From positions 62,001 to 126,000 of the forward strand of contig NZ_RXYA01000004.1 in assembly GCF_008086595.1 (NCBI RefSeq): a stretch of DNA of 64,000 nucleotides, written 5' to 3'. The position numbers and the translations under genes were made by a program. Below the pieces are notes generated by a model. It was not told the origin of the DNA and made no database searches. It saw nothing but the letters and a program-made list of their open reading frames with translations. Numbering within the stretch: the stretch's first letter is position 1; every line of letters begins with the position of its first letter. This document shows positions 1 to 8,212 of the stretch, one piece after another. The DNA is from Acetobacterium paludosum (GTDB lineage Bacteria; Bacillota; Clostridia; Eubacteriales; Eubacteriaceae).

Positions 1-1692
1 GCGTTTCAGATTATGACGGGTATCAAAAAAGCTGGTGCCCACCAGAGACTGGATTTTCCTCGCTACAAAGCGTGCTTCAATTTCCACCGCGGTCTGGTCT
101 TCCTGATTTTCTTCTTCATACTCATCCGCTTCTTTTGATTGCGGCTTTTCTTCAATCAGATGGATTTCTGTTTTTTCATAGGGGCCTTCATGAGGCAGGC
201 CTTTGTTCAGCATCGCTTGTTCATCATAATCGATTTCTCCGAGTCCTGGGGTCATGATTCGGCTGAAGATAGAATTGATGCCATTAATCACGCCCTGGGC
301 ACTTCTGAAGTTTTTGTTAAGGGTAACCAGACTGTTCTCGGCATCGCTATCAGTGCCGAAGGTTTCGTATTTGTTAATGAAGATGGTGGGATCTGCCAGC
401 CGGAAACGGTAAATGCTTTGTTTGACGTCGCCAACCATAAAATAATTATGTTCTCTGACAATGCGCAGGAGGATGGTTTCCTGCATTTCGTTGGTGTCCT
501 GGTATTCATCCAGGAAGACATATTTGTATCGGCCTTTGACCTCCTGGGCCACTTCAGGATCTGATAAAACCTTAAGGGTTAATTGTTCCAGGTCATTGTA
601 ATCAACCAGATTTTTTTTGGCTTTTTTCTGCTGAAAGGCAGTCCAGAACTTTTGCGTCAGCTTGACCAAATCGGCCATCGGCTTTTTCAACTCATTTAGT
701 TCTTTGGCCATTTCATCCAGACTGATGGCAAAACTTTTTTTAAGGCTTTCCAAGCTTTTCTTTGCTTCGTCCCGGTATTTTTTAATGATCCCATTCAGCT
801 CGGCATCCTGTTTCGCATTCCCTTTAAACCGTTCATATTTAATCGTTTTTAGGGCTGCCAGGCCTTTTTTTAAGTCCTGGGTCATCAGGATCTCCAAATC
901 CCTGATGGCCTGCACCTCGTTTTCCATTTGTTCATGCGTTTTTTCAAAGCCTTCCGCAGCGCTTGCGGCAGCGGCTTTTTGGGCATAATCCCCGGCACCA
1001 TGAAGCTCCGTCTGGATAATGGTCATTAGCGACTGCCCCCAGACGGAATCCGGAAGCGTTTCTTCATCGCATTCGAAACGGGAAAGCGCTTTGTCGCACC
1101 AGTCTTCTGAGTTTGGCTGGGTCACCAGAAAGCGGTACAGACTTTCAACCGTATCCTTCAGAGCCTGGTCATTTTTGTTGCCGCTGTATTTTTCCACCAG
1201 TTCCAGAAAGTCAATTTCCGGATGATCCCCGGACGCTTCTTTTTCGTTTGCCCGTAAATATTCATCCTCAAATACTTCTTCCAGGGTTTCGTTCAGCATC
1301 AGGGCAATCTCGGTTTCGTTGCCGATGGCAAAGCCCGGATCGATATCGCCCTTGTGAAAGTACTGCCGCAAAACGCTGAGGCAAAAGGAGTGGAGGGTTG
1401 ATATCGATGCTCCGCCTAAACTATTCATCTGCTTCATTAAAAAGCTGCGGTCATTGGCGGGGTTTTCCAGTTCTTTTGACAGCGCCTGACTCAGGCGGTT
1501 TTTCATTTCGCCAGCGGCGCCGCGGGTGAAGGTGAGAATCAGGAGTTCGTCCACCCCGACTTTTTCTTCCAGTATAATGCGAATTACCCGCTCAATCAGA
1601 AGCGCCGTTTTCCCCGATCCGGCTGCGGCTGAAACCAGCATGTTTGTCTCTCGGTTTTCGATGGCTTTTTTTTGATCACTGGTCCATTTCAT
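1..1692 (-). CDS. addA: AddA helicase/nuclease subunit, N-terminal part
   Basis: ATP-dependent UvrD-type helicase and nuclease subunit of the AddAB complex, which processes double-strand breaks for RecA-dependent repair. The reading frame is open from the ATG at 1692 to the window edge, about 564 codons, so roughly the C-terminal half, including the nuclease domain, lies outside. The Walker A motif AAAGSGKT is at residues 22-29, followed by the superfamily-1 motif LTFTRGAAGEMK near residue 60. The start overlaps the end of addB by 17 bases in another frame, which suggests translational coupling. The identification is firm. Only the truncation by the window limits it. Confidence 0.95.
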   Translation of the reverse strand, partial: MKWTSDQKKAIENRETNMLVSAAAGSGKTALLIERVIRIILEEKVGVDELLILTFTRGAAGEMKNRLSQALSKELENPANDRSFLMKQMNSLGGASISTLHSFCLSVLRQYFHKGDIDPGFAIGNETEIALMLNETLEEVFEDEYLRANEKEASGDHPEIDFLELVEKYSGNKNDQALKDTVESLYRFLVTQPNSEDWCDKALSRFECDEETLPDSVWGQSLMTIIQTELHGAGDYAQKAAAASAAEGFEKTHEQMENEVQAIRDLEILMTQDLKKGLAALKTIKYERFKGNAKQDAELNGIIKKYRDEAKKSLESLKKSFAISLDEMAKELNELKKPMADLVKLTQKFWTAFQQKKAKKNLVDYNDLEQLTLKVLSDPEVAQEVKGRYKYVFLDEYQDTNEMQETILLRIVREHNYFMVGDVKQSIYRFRLADPTIFINKYETFGTDSDAENSLVTLNKNFRSAQGVINGINSIFSRIMTPGLGEIDYDEQAMLNKGLPHEGPYEKTEIHLIEEKPQSKEADEYEEENQEDQTAVEIEARFVARKIQSLVGTSFFDTRHNLKR

Positions 1693-4600
1693 TTGTTTCT
1701 CCCCCCTGAATGAGTTGAAAAAATACGTCCTTTTTCATTGTCTTTTTTAATACATCATAGCCGCCCTGAATGATATCATCGTCAAATTGACAAATCCCTT
1801 TATACTCGCAATACTGGCAGGCATAGGATGCGCCTTTTCGGTAGGGTCTGATTTTTATATCGCCTTGATAGATCCGCTTGATTTGACGAATGACGGTTTT
1901 TCTCACATAGCTGATAATGGCATCAAACTCGGATCGGCTCAATTTTGATTCCGAGCCGTAAACCGGCAGAATAGCGGAGGCGTTTTTATCGCGGTTTTTA
2001 TCCATTGCCTCGATGACGGCATCGTCGTCCAGCAGCAGCCCATTGAGTTTAAAGGTTTTATTAATGGCCCCCTGGATTTCTGCTTCTAAATCAACGCGCG
2101 GAATCGGATCGTCCACGTAAAAATAGAAGGTTCCTCCCGGCTGGATCTCGTCCCCACTGATCACGGTCATGGCACCGTCGAGATAAACCAGCAACTGTAG
2201 TGACAAGCCGTAATAAATATCGTCATAGCCTAATTTTTTGTTACCGGTTTTATAGTCAATGACTTTGACCCAGGTATTTCCATCTTTTTCGTATAAATCG
2301 AGACGGTCTATTTTTCCGTAAATTTTGGCGTTACCCATTTTTTCGTCCGGCAACATGATTTCCTGTTCAAAACTGAACTCGGTCGCTGTGGGTTCAAAAT
2401 CTCCGGCATTTAATTGTTCAATCAGCACGTCGATCGATTTTTTCCCCACCCGCTCCAGTTTTTTTCCCAGATACTGATTCTGTCCGGTACTGTTAAATAC
2501 ATTAGTTTTAATTTGCGGCAGGCAGGTTGCCATCACATTTTCCACGATTAAATCTCTTTCGGTTTTCGGAAGTGTTCTTAAATCCAAGCTTTCCGCCTGG
2601 GCCTTTTTGAAAAAGCCATCGATGAGATCATGAAGCAGATTTCCGATTTCCGGTGCCTGTATGGTATAGATGGGCCGTCCCTCCGGCCTTAACCCATATT
2701 TGACATAATGGGAAAAAGGGCATTGTCGATGGCTTTCCAAACGGCTGATGCTGGTGCGCAGGTTCCTGCCGTAAAGCTGGGTTGCCTCATTGGCTGTCAT
2801 TTCCGGCGAAATTCCGGTGTAATTTAAAGCGGCCTCCAATACCCGATATTCCTTTTCGTAATCCGGATTGTTTTTATACCAGTCCTTTACGGTTTCCCAG
2901 CACGCATCATCTTCGGCATTCGCCCCTTGTATCTGCTCTTTTTTGTTTCTTGAATAACTCACCAGATGCCAGAGGGTGCTTTCCGGGGTGCTCAATGTAT
3001 CCCAGAAGCTTTCCCGCCCTGATGTAAGCGTAAAGGCGATTTCTATTTTAGGAAAAATCCCCAGTATTTGACTCAGCAGAATGCTGGGCTGCTGAGAATT
3101 CCCTTCCATATCCGTGAGCGCCCAATATAAGCACAGTCGTGATTGCGGTTTAGTCAACAGATCGTAAACGAGAAAGCGTTCCTGATCCATCTGAAAGCCG
3201 CGATTGTTCTGAAGCTTGATTTGGACACTTCCCAATATTTGGCGTTCCACATCGGAAAAAAGATTGGGCTCGGTGCCGGTGCCGGGGATCTTGCCTTCAT
3301 TTAATCCAAACACAATCAACACTTCAAAGGCACTGCTTCGGCTTCTTCGCAAATCGGTGATGCTCACATAATCCCGGTAGGGTGGAATAATGCCCAGCCG
3401 ATATCCCTGAAAACCGCTTTTTAAAATACGCAGATAGTCTTCTTTGGCGGCATCATCTGCTCCCATTGTTTCGGCAATCTGGTCGAATACCGCCATCAGG
3501 ATATTCCAGATCTGATGATAGATTCCCGCCGCTTCGTAATTGCCCGCTTCGGAAAGTCTTTCCACCAGGGCATCAATTTTTTCAGGCGTCTGAATGGTCA
3601 GCAGAAATTCATAAAGTGCTTGCGTATATTCCCCGCACGTTTTTTTCGTTCGCATTGCTTCCTGTAAAACCGCCAGGGGTTCAATGAGCCTGACCCGGAG
3701 GGCATTGAGCGTTTCCAGATCGATGGCTTCATTTTGGCTGATTTTCGTAAATGCCTTTTCCCACTGTTTGCCTCTGATTCCAAATTCCAGTACGTAATTT
3801 TCCAGATCTTCACATTCCGACAGCGTGATCGGTGAAAATCCGGTTTTTACAAAACCAAAAATATCGTCAAAGCGATAATTGTTCTGGATGGCTTCCAATG
3901 CTGAAATCACGGCTTCCACCAGGTGGTTGTCCCCGATAGCCCGTAAGTCGTCCATAAAATAGGGGATTTTATATTGGGTAAAGACCCGTTTGATGATGCT
4001 TCCGTATTCATCAATATCCCCGGTGAGCACCACAATATCCCGAAAGGAGAATTGTTCCTCCCGAATGAGCTCCAGAATTTTTTGAGCACCTTTTTCCACT
4101 TCTTCCCAAGTATTTTCACATTGCGTCAGCGTGATTTGCCCAACTTCAGTCGGGTATTCTTTTTTGGGATAGGCAAAAAGATTGGCTTCCAAATGATTGA
4201 GTTCCCGGCTTTTTGATTCTTGATTGGGTACTTTGACCATTTTAAATGTGACGTTGGCCCGTGCGCCAATGTCCTTGATGGCATTCAAGGTATTCTGGGT
4301 CAGCTGAAAAACTTCTTGATCTCGCGACTCCGGATTCGGATCCCAGGGAATGGCAATATGAAACTCGCTGACAGTATCCACTAAATTCCGGATCATGTGA
4401 TAATCCTGGGTTGAGAAGTTCTGAAAGCCGTCCAGCCAAAGCTCGGAATTTTTCAAAAACTCTGCTAAGGGAATTTTTTCGCTGACCAGGCTTTTAAAAT
4501 CCTCCTCGTCTTTTCGGTCGTCTCCCAGCAGATCGCTGAAATGGCCGTAAATTTTTACAATATCCCCGATTTTCTGAGGCATCATCCCATGGCTGAAATT

Positions 4601-5029
4601 TTTGATGCTTTCTTCCAGATTTTCCGGTGAAATCTCATTTTGTTTTAATTCGCCGATTAAATTCGAAATGCTTTGAAGAAAACCCGGCTTTTTAACACTG
4701 CTGCGGTAAATGGTTAACTCTTCCTGGATTTCGCCCAGGGTTTTTTGAAGCAGCATATTTTTTCCATGTTCATCCATATAGGTTTTAGTCAGTCCGCCGG
4801 TTTCTTTTAAAACCCGGTCACCTAGCCGGTTCGGACTTAATACTTCCACATTTAGCAGCCCGTTAAGATTATTGGCTTTAATGAGTGCTTCTTCCGCCCC
4901 CAGCGTAAACTGTTCCGGGACGATCAGGTAAAGCTTCTCTTTTCCTGCTTCCAGGGCCTTGCCAATTTCATGATAAACCGTTTGACTCAAAGTCTGCGAC
5001 CGACGACCGGTAATGATTGTAATTCCCAC
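1676..5029 (-). CDS. addB: AddB helicase/nuclease subunit B
   Basis: Second subunit of the AddAB recombination helicase-nuclease. At 1117 residues it is close to the usual 1150. The C-terminal RecB-type nuclease shows the VIDYKTG catalytic motif. Cys770, Cys1071, Cys1074 and Cys1080 have the spacing of the four iron-sulfur ligands known in Bacillus AddB. The N-terminal nucleotide loop is degenerate: residues 8-15 read GRRSQTLS, where Bacillus has GRSGSGKT, so this subunit probably does not bind ATP there. It is followed by addA with a 17-base overlap, and the pair forms an operon. Confidence 0.95.
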   Translation of the reverse strand: MGITIITGRRSQTLSQTVYHEIGKALEAGKEKLYLIVPEQFTLGAEEALIKANNLNGLLNVEVLSPNRLGDRVLKETGGLTKTYMDEHGKNMLLQKTLGEIQEELTIYRSSVKKPGFLQSISNLIGELKQNEISPENLEESIKNFSHGMMPQKIGDIVKIYGHFSDLLGDDRKDEEDFKSLVSEKIPLAEFLKNSELWLDGFQNFSTQDYHMIRNLVDTVSEFHIAIPWDPNPESRDQEVFQLTQNTLNAIKDIGARANVTFKMVKVPNQESKSRELNHLEANLFAYPKKEYPTEVGQITLTQCENTWEEVEKGAQKILELIREEQFSFRDIVVLTGDIDEYGSIIKRVFTQYKIPYFMDDLRAIGDNHLVEAVISALEAIQNNYRFDDIFGFVKTGFSPITLSECEDLENYVLEFGIRGKQWEKAFTKISQNEAIDLETLNALRVRLIEPLAVLQEAMRTKKTCGEYTQALYEFLLTIQTPEKIDALVERLSEAGNYEAAGIYHQIWNILMAVFDQIAETMGADDAAKEDYLRILKSGFQGYRLGIIPPYRDYVSITDLRRSRSSAFEVLIVFGLNEGKIPGTGTEPNLFSDVERQILGSVQIKLQNNRGFQMDQERFLVYDLLTKPQSRLCLYWALTDMEGNSQQPSILLSQILGIFPKIEIAFTLTSGRESFWDTLSTPESTLWHLVSYSRNKKEQIQGANAEDDACWETVKDWYKNNPDYEKEYRVLEAALNYTGISPEMTANEATQLYGRNLRTSISRLESHRQCPFSHYVKYGLRPEGRPIYTIQAPEIGNLLHDLIDGFFKKAQAESLDLRTLPKTERDLIVENVMATCLPQIKTNVFNSTGQNQYLGKKLERVGKKSIDVLIEQLNAGDFEPTATEFSFEQEIMLPDEKMGNAKIYGKIDRLDLYEKDGNTWVKVIDYKTGNKKLGYDDIYYGLSLQLLVYLDGAMTVISGDEIQPGGTFYFYVDDPIPRVDLEAEIQGAINKTFKLNGLLLDDDAVIEAMDKNRDKNASAILPVYGSESKLSRSEFDAIISYVRKTVIRQIKRIYQGDIKIRPYRKGASYACQYCEYKGICQFDDDIIQGGYDVLKKTMKKDVFFQLIQGGETNEMDQ

Positions 5030-5062
5030 TTCTTTTTCCTTTCTGAACTTTTGACGCGATTT

Positions 5063-5094
5063 AAAAAAATACCAGCCTTCTTGTGAAAAGCTGG
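5063..5094 (-). terminator. Rho-independent terminator upstream of addB
   Basis: On the minus strand a CCAGC...GCTGG hairpin is followed by TATTTTTTTAAA. It would end transcription coming from trpS and the repeat region before addB. Confidence 0.6.
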
Positions 5095-5138
5095 TCAGTC
5101 AGTCTTTTATTCTCGATGCGCCGCTTATATAACGCGAA

Positions 5139-5527
5139 TCTTTCAATCAAACGTCCGCGGGCGATCATGGATCGCCCCTACGGGGCCTAAACAAAAGCGT
5201 TTTGGTATATCGTAGGGCGATTACCAATCGCCTGAAAACGTATATCTTTCAATCAAATGTCCGTGGGCGATCATGGATCGCCCCTACAAGGCCTAAACAA
5301 AAGCGTTTTGGTATATCGTAGGGCGATTACCAATCGCCTGAAAACGTATATCTTTCAATCAAATGTCCGCGGGCGATCATGGATCGCCCCTACAAGGCCT
5401 AAACAAAAGCGTTTTGGCATATCGTAGGGGCGATTACCAATCGCCTGAAAACGTATATCTTTCAATCAAATGTCCGCGGGCGATCATGGATCGCCCCTAC
5501 GGGGCCTAAACAAAAGCATTTTGGCAT
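5139..5527. repeat. 106-bp tandem repeat made of two palindromes
   Basis: Three full units start at 5139, 5245 and 5351 (the third is 107 bp), and a partial fourth runs from 5458 to 5527. They are nearly identical. Each unit holds two hairpins, GGGCGATC-ATG-GATCGCCC and GGCGATT-ACC-AATCGCC, separated by a spacer containing CCTAAACAAAAGCGTTTTGG. No reading frame is conserved. It fills the 533-base gap between trpS and addB. Confidence 0.95.
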
Positions 5528-5562
5528 ATGGCACAAAATTCATCGTCCCGGCAAAATAAAAT

Positions 5563-6567
5563 TTATACGGTCACAAAGCCGACTTTTTTTCTCGCTTTTG
5601 CCAAAGTTTTCCATGCCATCATGGATGCCTTTTCAGCATGGGTGTGCATAATGGTATTGAGATAATCTTTTTCTTTGAGCAAACGCTGGTATTCCGTTTG
5701 TACTGGTATGATGGTTTCAGCCACCGCTTCTCCCACTGCCAGTTTAAAATCGCCATAGCCTTTGCCTTCAAATTCCTGCGCAATCGCATCAAGGCTTTTT
5801 CCGGTGGCACAGCTGTAAATTTCCATCAGATTAGAAACACCGGGTTTTTCTTCACGATTGTGATGAACGTTCATTTCTGAATCCGTTATAGCTCGTTTGA
5901 ATTTCTTCACAATGGTTTTGGGATCATCCAACAAAGAAATAAATCCATTTAAATTTTCGTCCGATTTGGACATCTTTTTTGTCGGATCCTGAAGACTCAT
6001 AATTCTGGCTCCCGATTCTCCAAAATATGCTTCGGGAATTTTAAAAACATCCCCATATTGTTGATTGAAACGCGTTGCGATATCTCTCGCCAATTCAACA
6101 TGCTGACGCTGATCATTGCCAACCGGCACTAAATCCGTTTGATAAAGCAGAATGTCCGCCGCCATCAGCACCGGGTAATCAAAAAGACCGACCCGAATGT
6201 TTTCTCCCTGTTTTTGGGCTTTATCTTTAAACTGCGTCATGCGGCTCAGTTCACCCATATAGGTACAGCAGTTTAAAATCCAGGTCAGTTCAGCGTGCTC
6301 CGGCACCATCGACTGAACATACAATATTGACTTTTCCGGATCAATGCCAAGCGCTAAAAGCAAAGCCATGGATTCATAGGTCCGTCTCCGTAAATCCGCC
6401 GGGTTTTGAGGCATGGTGATCGCATGAAGATCAACCACACAAAAAATGCTTTGATAGTCTTCCTGAAGTTTCACCCAATTTTTCATGGCTCCAAAATAAT
6501 TTCCGATGGTAAAGGTTCCTGACGGCTGTATGCCGCTATATACTATTTTTTTTGCTGGTGTTTCCAT
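5563..6567 (-). CDS. trpS: Tryptophanyl-tRNA synthetase
   Basis: Cytoplasmic class I aminoacyl-tRNA synthetase that charges tRNA-Trp. The 334-residue length is typical. The HIGH-like signature appears as TIGNY at residues 20-24 and KMSKS at 198-202, with the GDNQRQHVELARD-type segment between them. The stop of murI lies 17 bases upstream, so the gene is the last of an xpt-murI-trpS transcription unit. No T-box leader fits in that gap, so any tryptophan control must act elsewhere. Confidence 0.97.
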   Translation of the reverse strand: METPAKKIVYSGIQPSGTFTIGNYFGAMKNWVKLQEDYQSIFCVVDLHAITMPQNPADLRRRTYESMALLLALGIDPEKSILYVQSMVPEHAELTWILNCCTYMGELSRMTQFKDKAQKQGENIRVGLFDYPVLMAADILLYQTDLVPVGNDQRQHVELARDIATRFNQQYGDVFKIPEAYFGESGARIMSLQDPTKKMSKSDENLNGFISLLDDPKTIVKKFKRAITDSEMNVHHNREEKPGVSNLMEIYSCATGKSLDAIAQEFEGKGYGDFKLAVGEAVAETIIPVQTEYQRLLKEKDYLNTIMHTHAEKASMMAWKTLAKARKKVGFVTV

Positions 6568-6584
6568 ATGTAACTCCTTTTCGC

Positions 6585-7403
6585 TTAAGATAATTTCAAT
6601 TCTGTCATTTCCAGGGCATCACAGTTGAGGTCGAGTTCTTTAATCATTCTCTCGAAAATATCATAATCGCCGGTCGTAAGAATTTTGGTGCTGCCCGATC
6701 CAGCTGTTTCTTCGGTATTGTAGTAATCAAATTCTTTAAGATGCTTATCCAGTTGTCTGACCAAACCGTTGGCCGGATTAATGAGCGTCAGTTCCGGATA
6801 CATTTGCCGGATCGTGCCGGATACAATGGGAAAGTGGGTGCATCCCAGCAAAAGCTCCTCAATGACGATTCCTCTTTTGATTCCCTTCAAAATAATCGGC
6901 TCGACCGCTTCCTCAATATTTTTTTTTAATAATTTCAAATTTCCATTGCCGTCATTAATAACTTTGCCTAGTGTGCATGTTCCCTGGGCAATGTATTTCA
7001 CGTCTTTTGTCCAAAGTTCCATTTCCCGTTCATATCCTCTGTTTTTCACCGTCGCGGTGGTGGCAATAAGCCCAACCAGACCACTTTTTCGCCAATTGAG
7101 CGTTTCCTGAACACCGGCTTCAATCACACTGAATAAGGGAACCCGGGAGGTTAGTTCGGATATTAAGGATGAAATGGTGTTGCAGGCTAAAACAATTGCT
7201 TTAACGCCTCTGTTTTCCAGATCTCTGATGATTGCGTTGGCTAGAAAAATGATCTCGTCATTTTCTCGCTCACCGTAAGGCATGCGCATTGAATCTCCAA
7301 AATAGAGATAGTTTTCATTGGGTAAACGGTCCTGCAGTTCTTTCAAAACGGTGAAGCCGCCAATACCTGAATCGATGAGTCCAATGGGTCCATTTTTTTC
7401 CAT
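6585..7403 (-). CDS. murI: Glutamate racemase
   Basis: Makes D-glutamate for peptidoglycan synthesis by cofactor-independent racemisation. The two catalytic cysteines are visible as ACNT (Cys74) and GCTHF (Cys188), and the N-terminal GLIDSGIGG motif is present. I take the ATG at 7403, giving 272 residues. A longer in-frame start at 7454 would overlap xpt by 47 bases and add a tail not seen in the family. The chosen start lies 4 bases after the xpt stop and reads from a purine-rich site inside the end of xpt. Confidence 0.95.
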   Translation of the reverse strand: MEKNGPIGLIDSGIGGFTVLKELQDRLPNENYLYFGDSMRMPYGERENDEIIFLANAIIRDLENRGVKAIVLACNTISSLISELTSRVPLFSVIEAGVQETLNWRKSGLVGLIATTATVKNRGYEREMELWTKDVKYIAQGTCTLGKVINDGNGNLKLLKKNIEEAVEPIILKGIKRGIVIEELLLGCTHFPIVSGTIRQMYPELTLINPANGLVRQLDKHLKEFDYYNTEETAGSGSTKILTTGDYDIFERMIKELDLNCDALEMTELKLS

Positions 7404-7407
7404 TTTT

Positions 7408-8001
7408 TTACTTCTTTTCCGATTGATCACGAAATACGATTCCTTTTTCCACACTCATCTCATCCACAATTGCGAGCGATTCCAAGGCAATTCCCTGTTG
7501 TCGCAGCAACGCACCGCCTTCTTGAAATCCTTTTTCGATGGCAATGCCAACGCCTACCAATGTTGCCCCGGCCTGATTGATCACATTAATTAATGCATCG
7601 ACCGCCTTTCCGTTGGCCAAAAAATCGTCGATAATTAAAATACGATCGTTTTTATTAATATATTTTTTTGACACCATAATCTTATAGGCTTGCTGCTTGG
7701 TATAGGAATATACGTCACTGGAATAGATTTCGTTATCTAAGTTTAGTGAAACAACTTTTTTTCCAAAAACCACCGGACAATAGTCAAAATATCTGGCCGT
7801 GCTGGTTGCAATAGCAATTCCTGATGACTCGATTGTCAAGATTTTATTGACTCCCTCTCCGGCAAAGCGTTTGGCAAAGGCTTTGCCCATTTTTTCAAAT
7901 AAGGCCACATCCAACTGGTGATTCAAAAACGAATCAACCTTAAGTATTCCCTGACCTTTAACACAACCTTCTGTTCTAATTTTTTCTTCTAATAATTCCA
8001 T
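7408..8001 (-). CDS. xpt: Xanthine phosphoribosyltransferase
   Basis: Purine salvage enzyme that converts xanthine and PRPP to XMP. The PRPP-binding motif ILIIDDFLANGKA lies near residue 125, and the N-terminus MELLEEKI matches the family. The ATG at 8001 is chosen because an AAGGAG ribosome site sits just before it. The longer start at 8016 would place that site inside the coding sequence. No purine riboswitch is visible: the likely promoter is only about 30 bases upstream. Confidence 0.95.
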   Translation of the reverse strand: MELLEEKIRTEGCVKGQGILKVDSFLNHQLDVALFEKMGKAFAKRFAGEGVNKILTIESSGIAIATSTARYFDYCPVVFGKKVVSLNLDNEIYSSDVYSYTKQQAYKIMVSKKYINKNDRILIIDDFLANGKAVDALINVINQAGATLVGVGIAIEKGFQEGGALLRQQGIALESLAIVDEMSVEKGIVFRDQSEKK

Positions 8002-8030
8002 TCGCAACTCCTTCATAACCTGATCGCATT

Positions 8031-8059
8031 ATTATAACATAATCCAAAGGTTTTTAAAT
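8031..8059 (-). promoter_or_regulatory. Probable xpt promoter
   Basis: A perfect minus-strand TATAAT lies at 8036-8031, with a weak ATTTAA-like -35 element 17 bases upstream. The resulting leader of about 25 bases leaves no room for an aptamer. Confidence 0.45.
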
Positions 8060-8060
8060 A

Positions 8061-8086
8061 AAAAAAATAACGTGAATTTCTTCACG
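8061..8086 (-). terminator. Second terminator after the EF-G-like gene
   Basis: A 6-bp CGTGAA/TTCACG stem at 8071-8086 is followed on the minus strand by TTATTTTTTT. Confidence 0.6.
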
Positions 8087-8161
8087 TCGCTGAGACTCTC
8101 GGCAAAATAATTTATTTTAGCCTCAAGGAATTAACAATTAAACTTTTGTTAAAACCAAACA

Positions 8162-8189
8162 GCATCTGGGTTTCTTAAAACCCAGATGC
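8162..8189 (-). terminator. Terminator of the EF-G-like gene
   Basis: A perfect 12-bp stem (GCATCTGGGTTT and its complement) with a 4-base loop lies 23 bases after the stop codon. A T-rich stretch follows on the minus strand. Confidence 0.75.
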
Positions 8190-8212
8190 CATTTAATACA
8201 TCTGCCTTAACT

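Noticed and set aside
5139-5527. CRISPR array
   Set aside because: The repeat unit is 106 bp without unique spacers, and no cas genes are near.
6568-6584. T-box leader for trpS
   Set aside because: Only 17 bases separate murI and trpS, so there is no room for one.
7999-8060. Purine riboswitch before xpt
   Set aside because: The likely -10 element is about 30 bases before the start codon, and the hairpin upstream is a terminator of the preceding gene.
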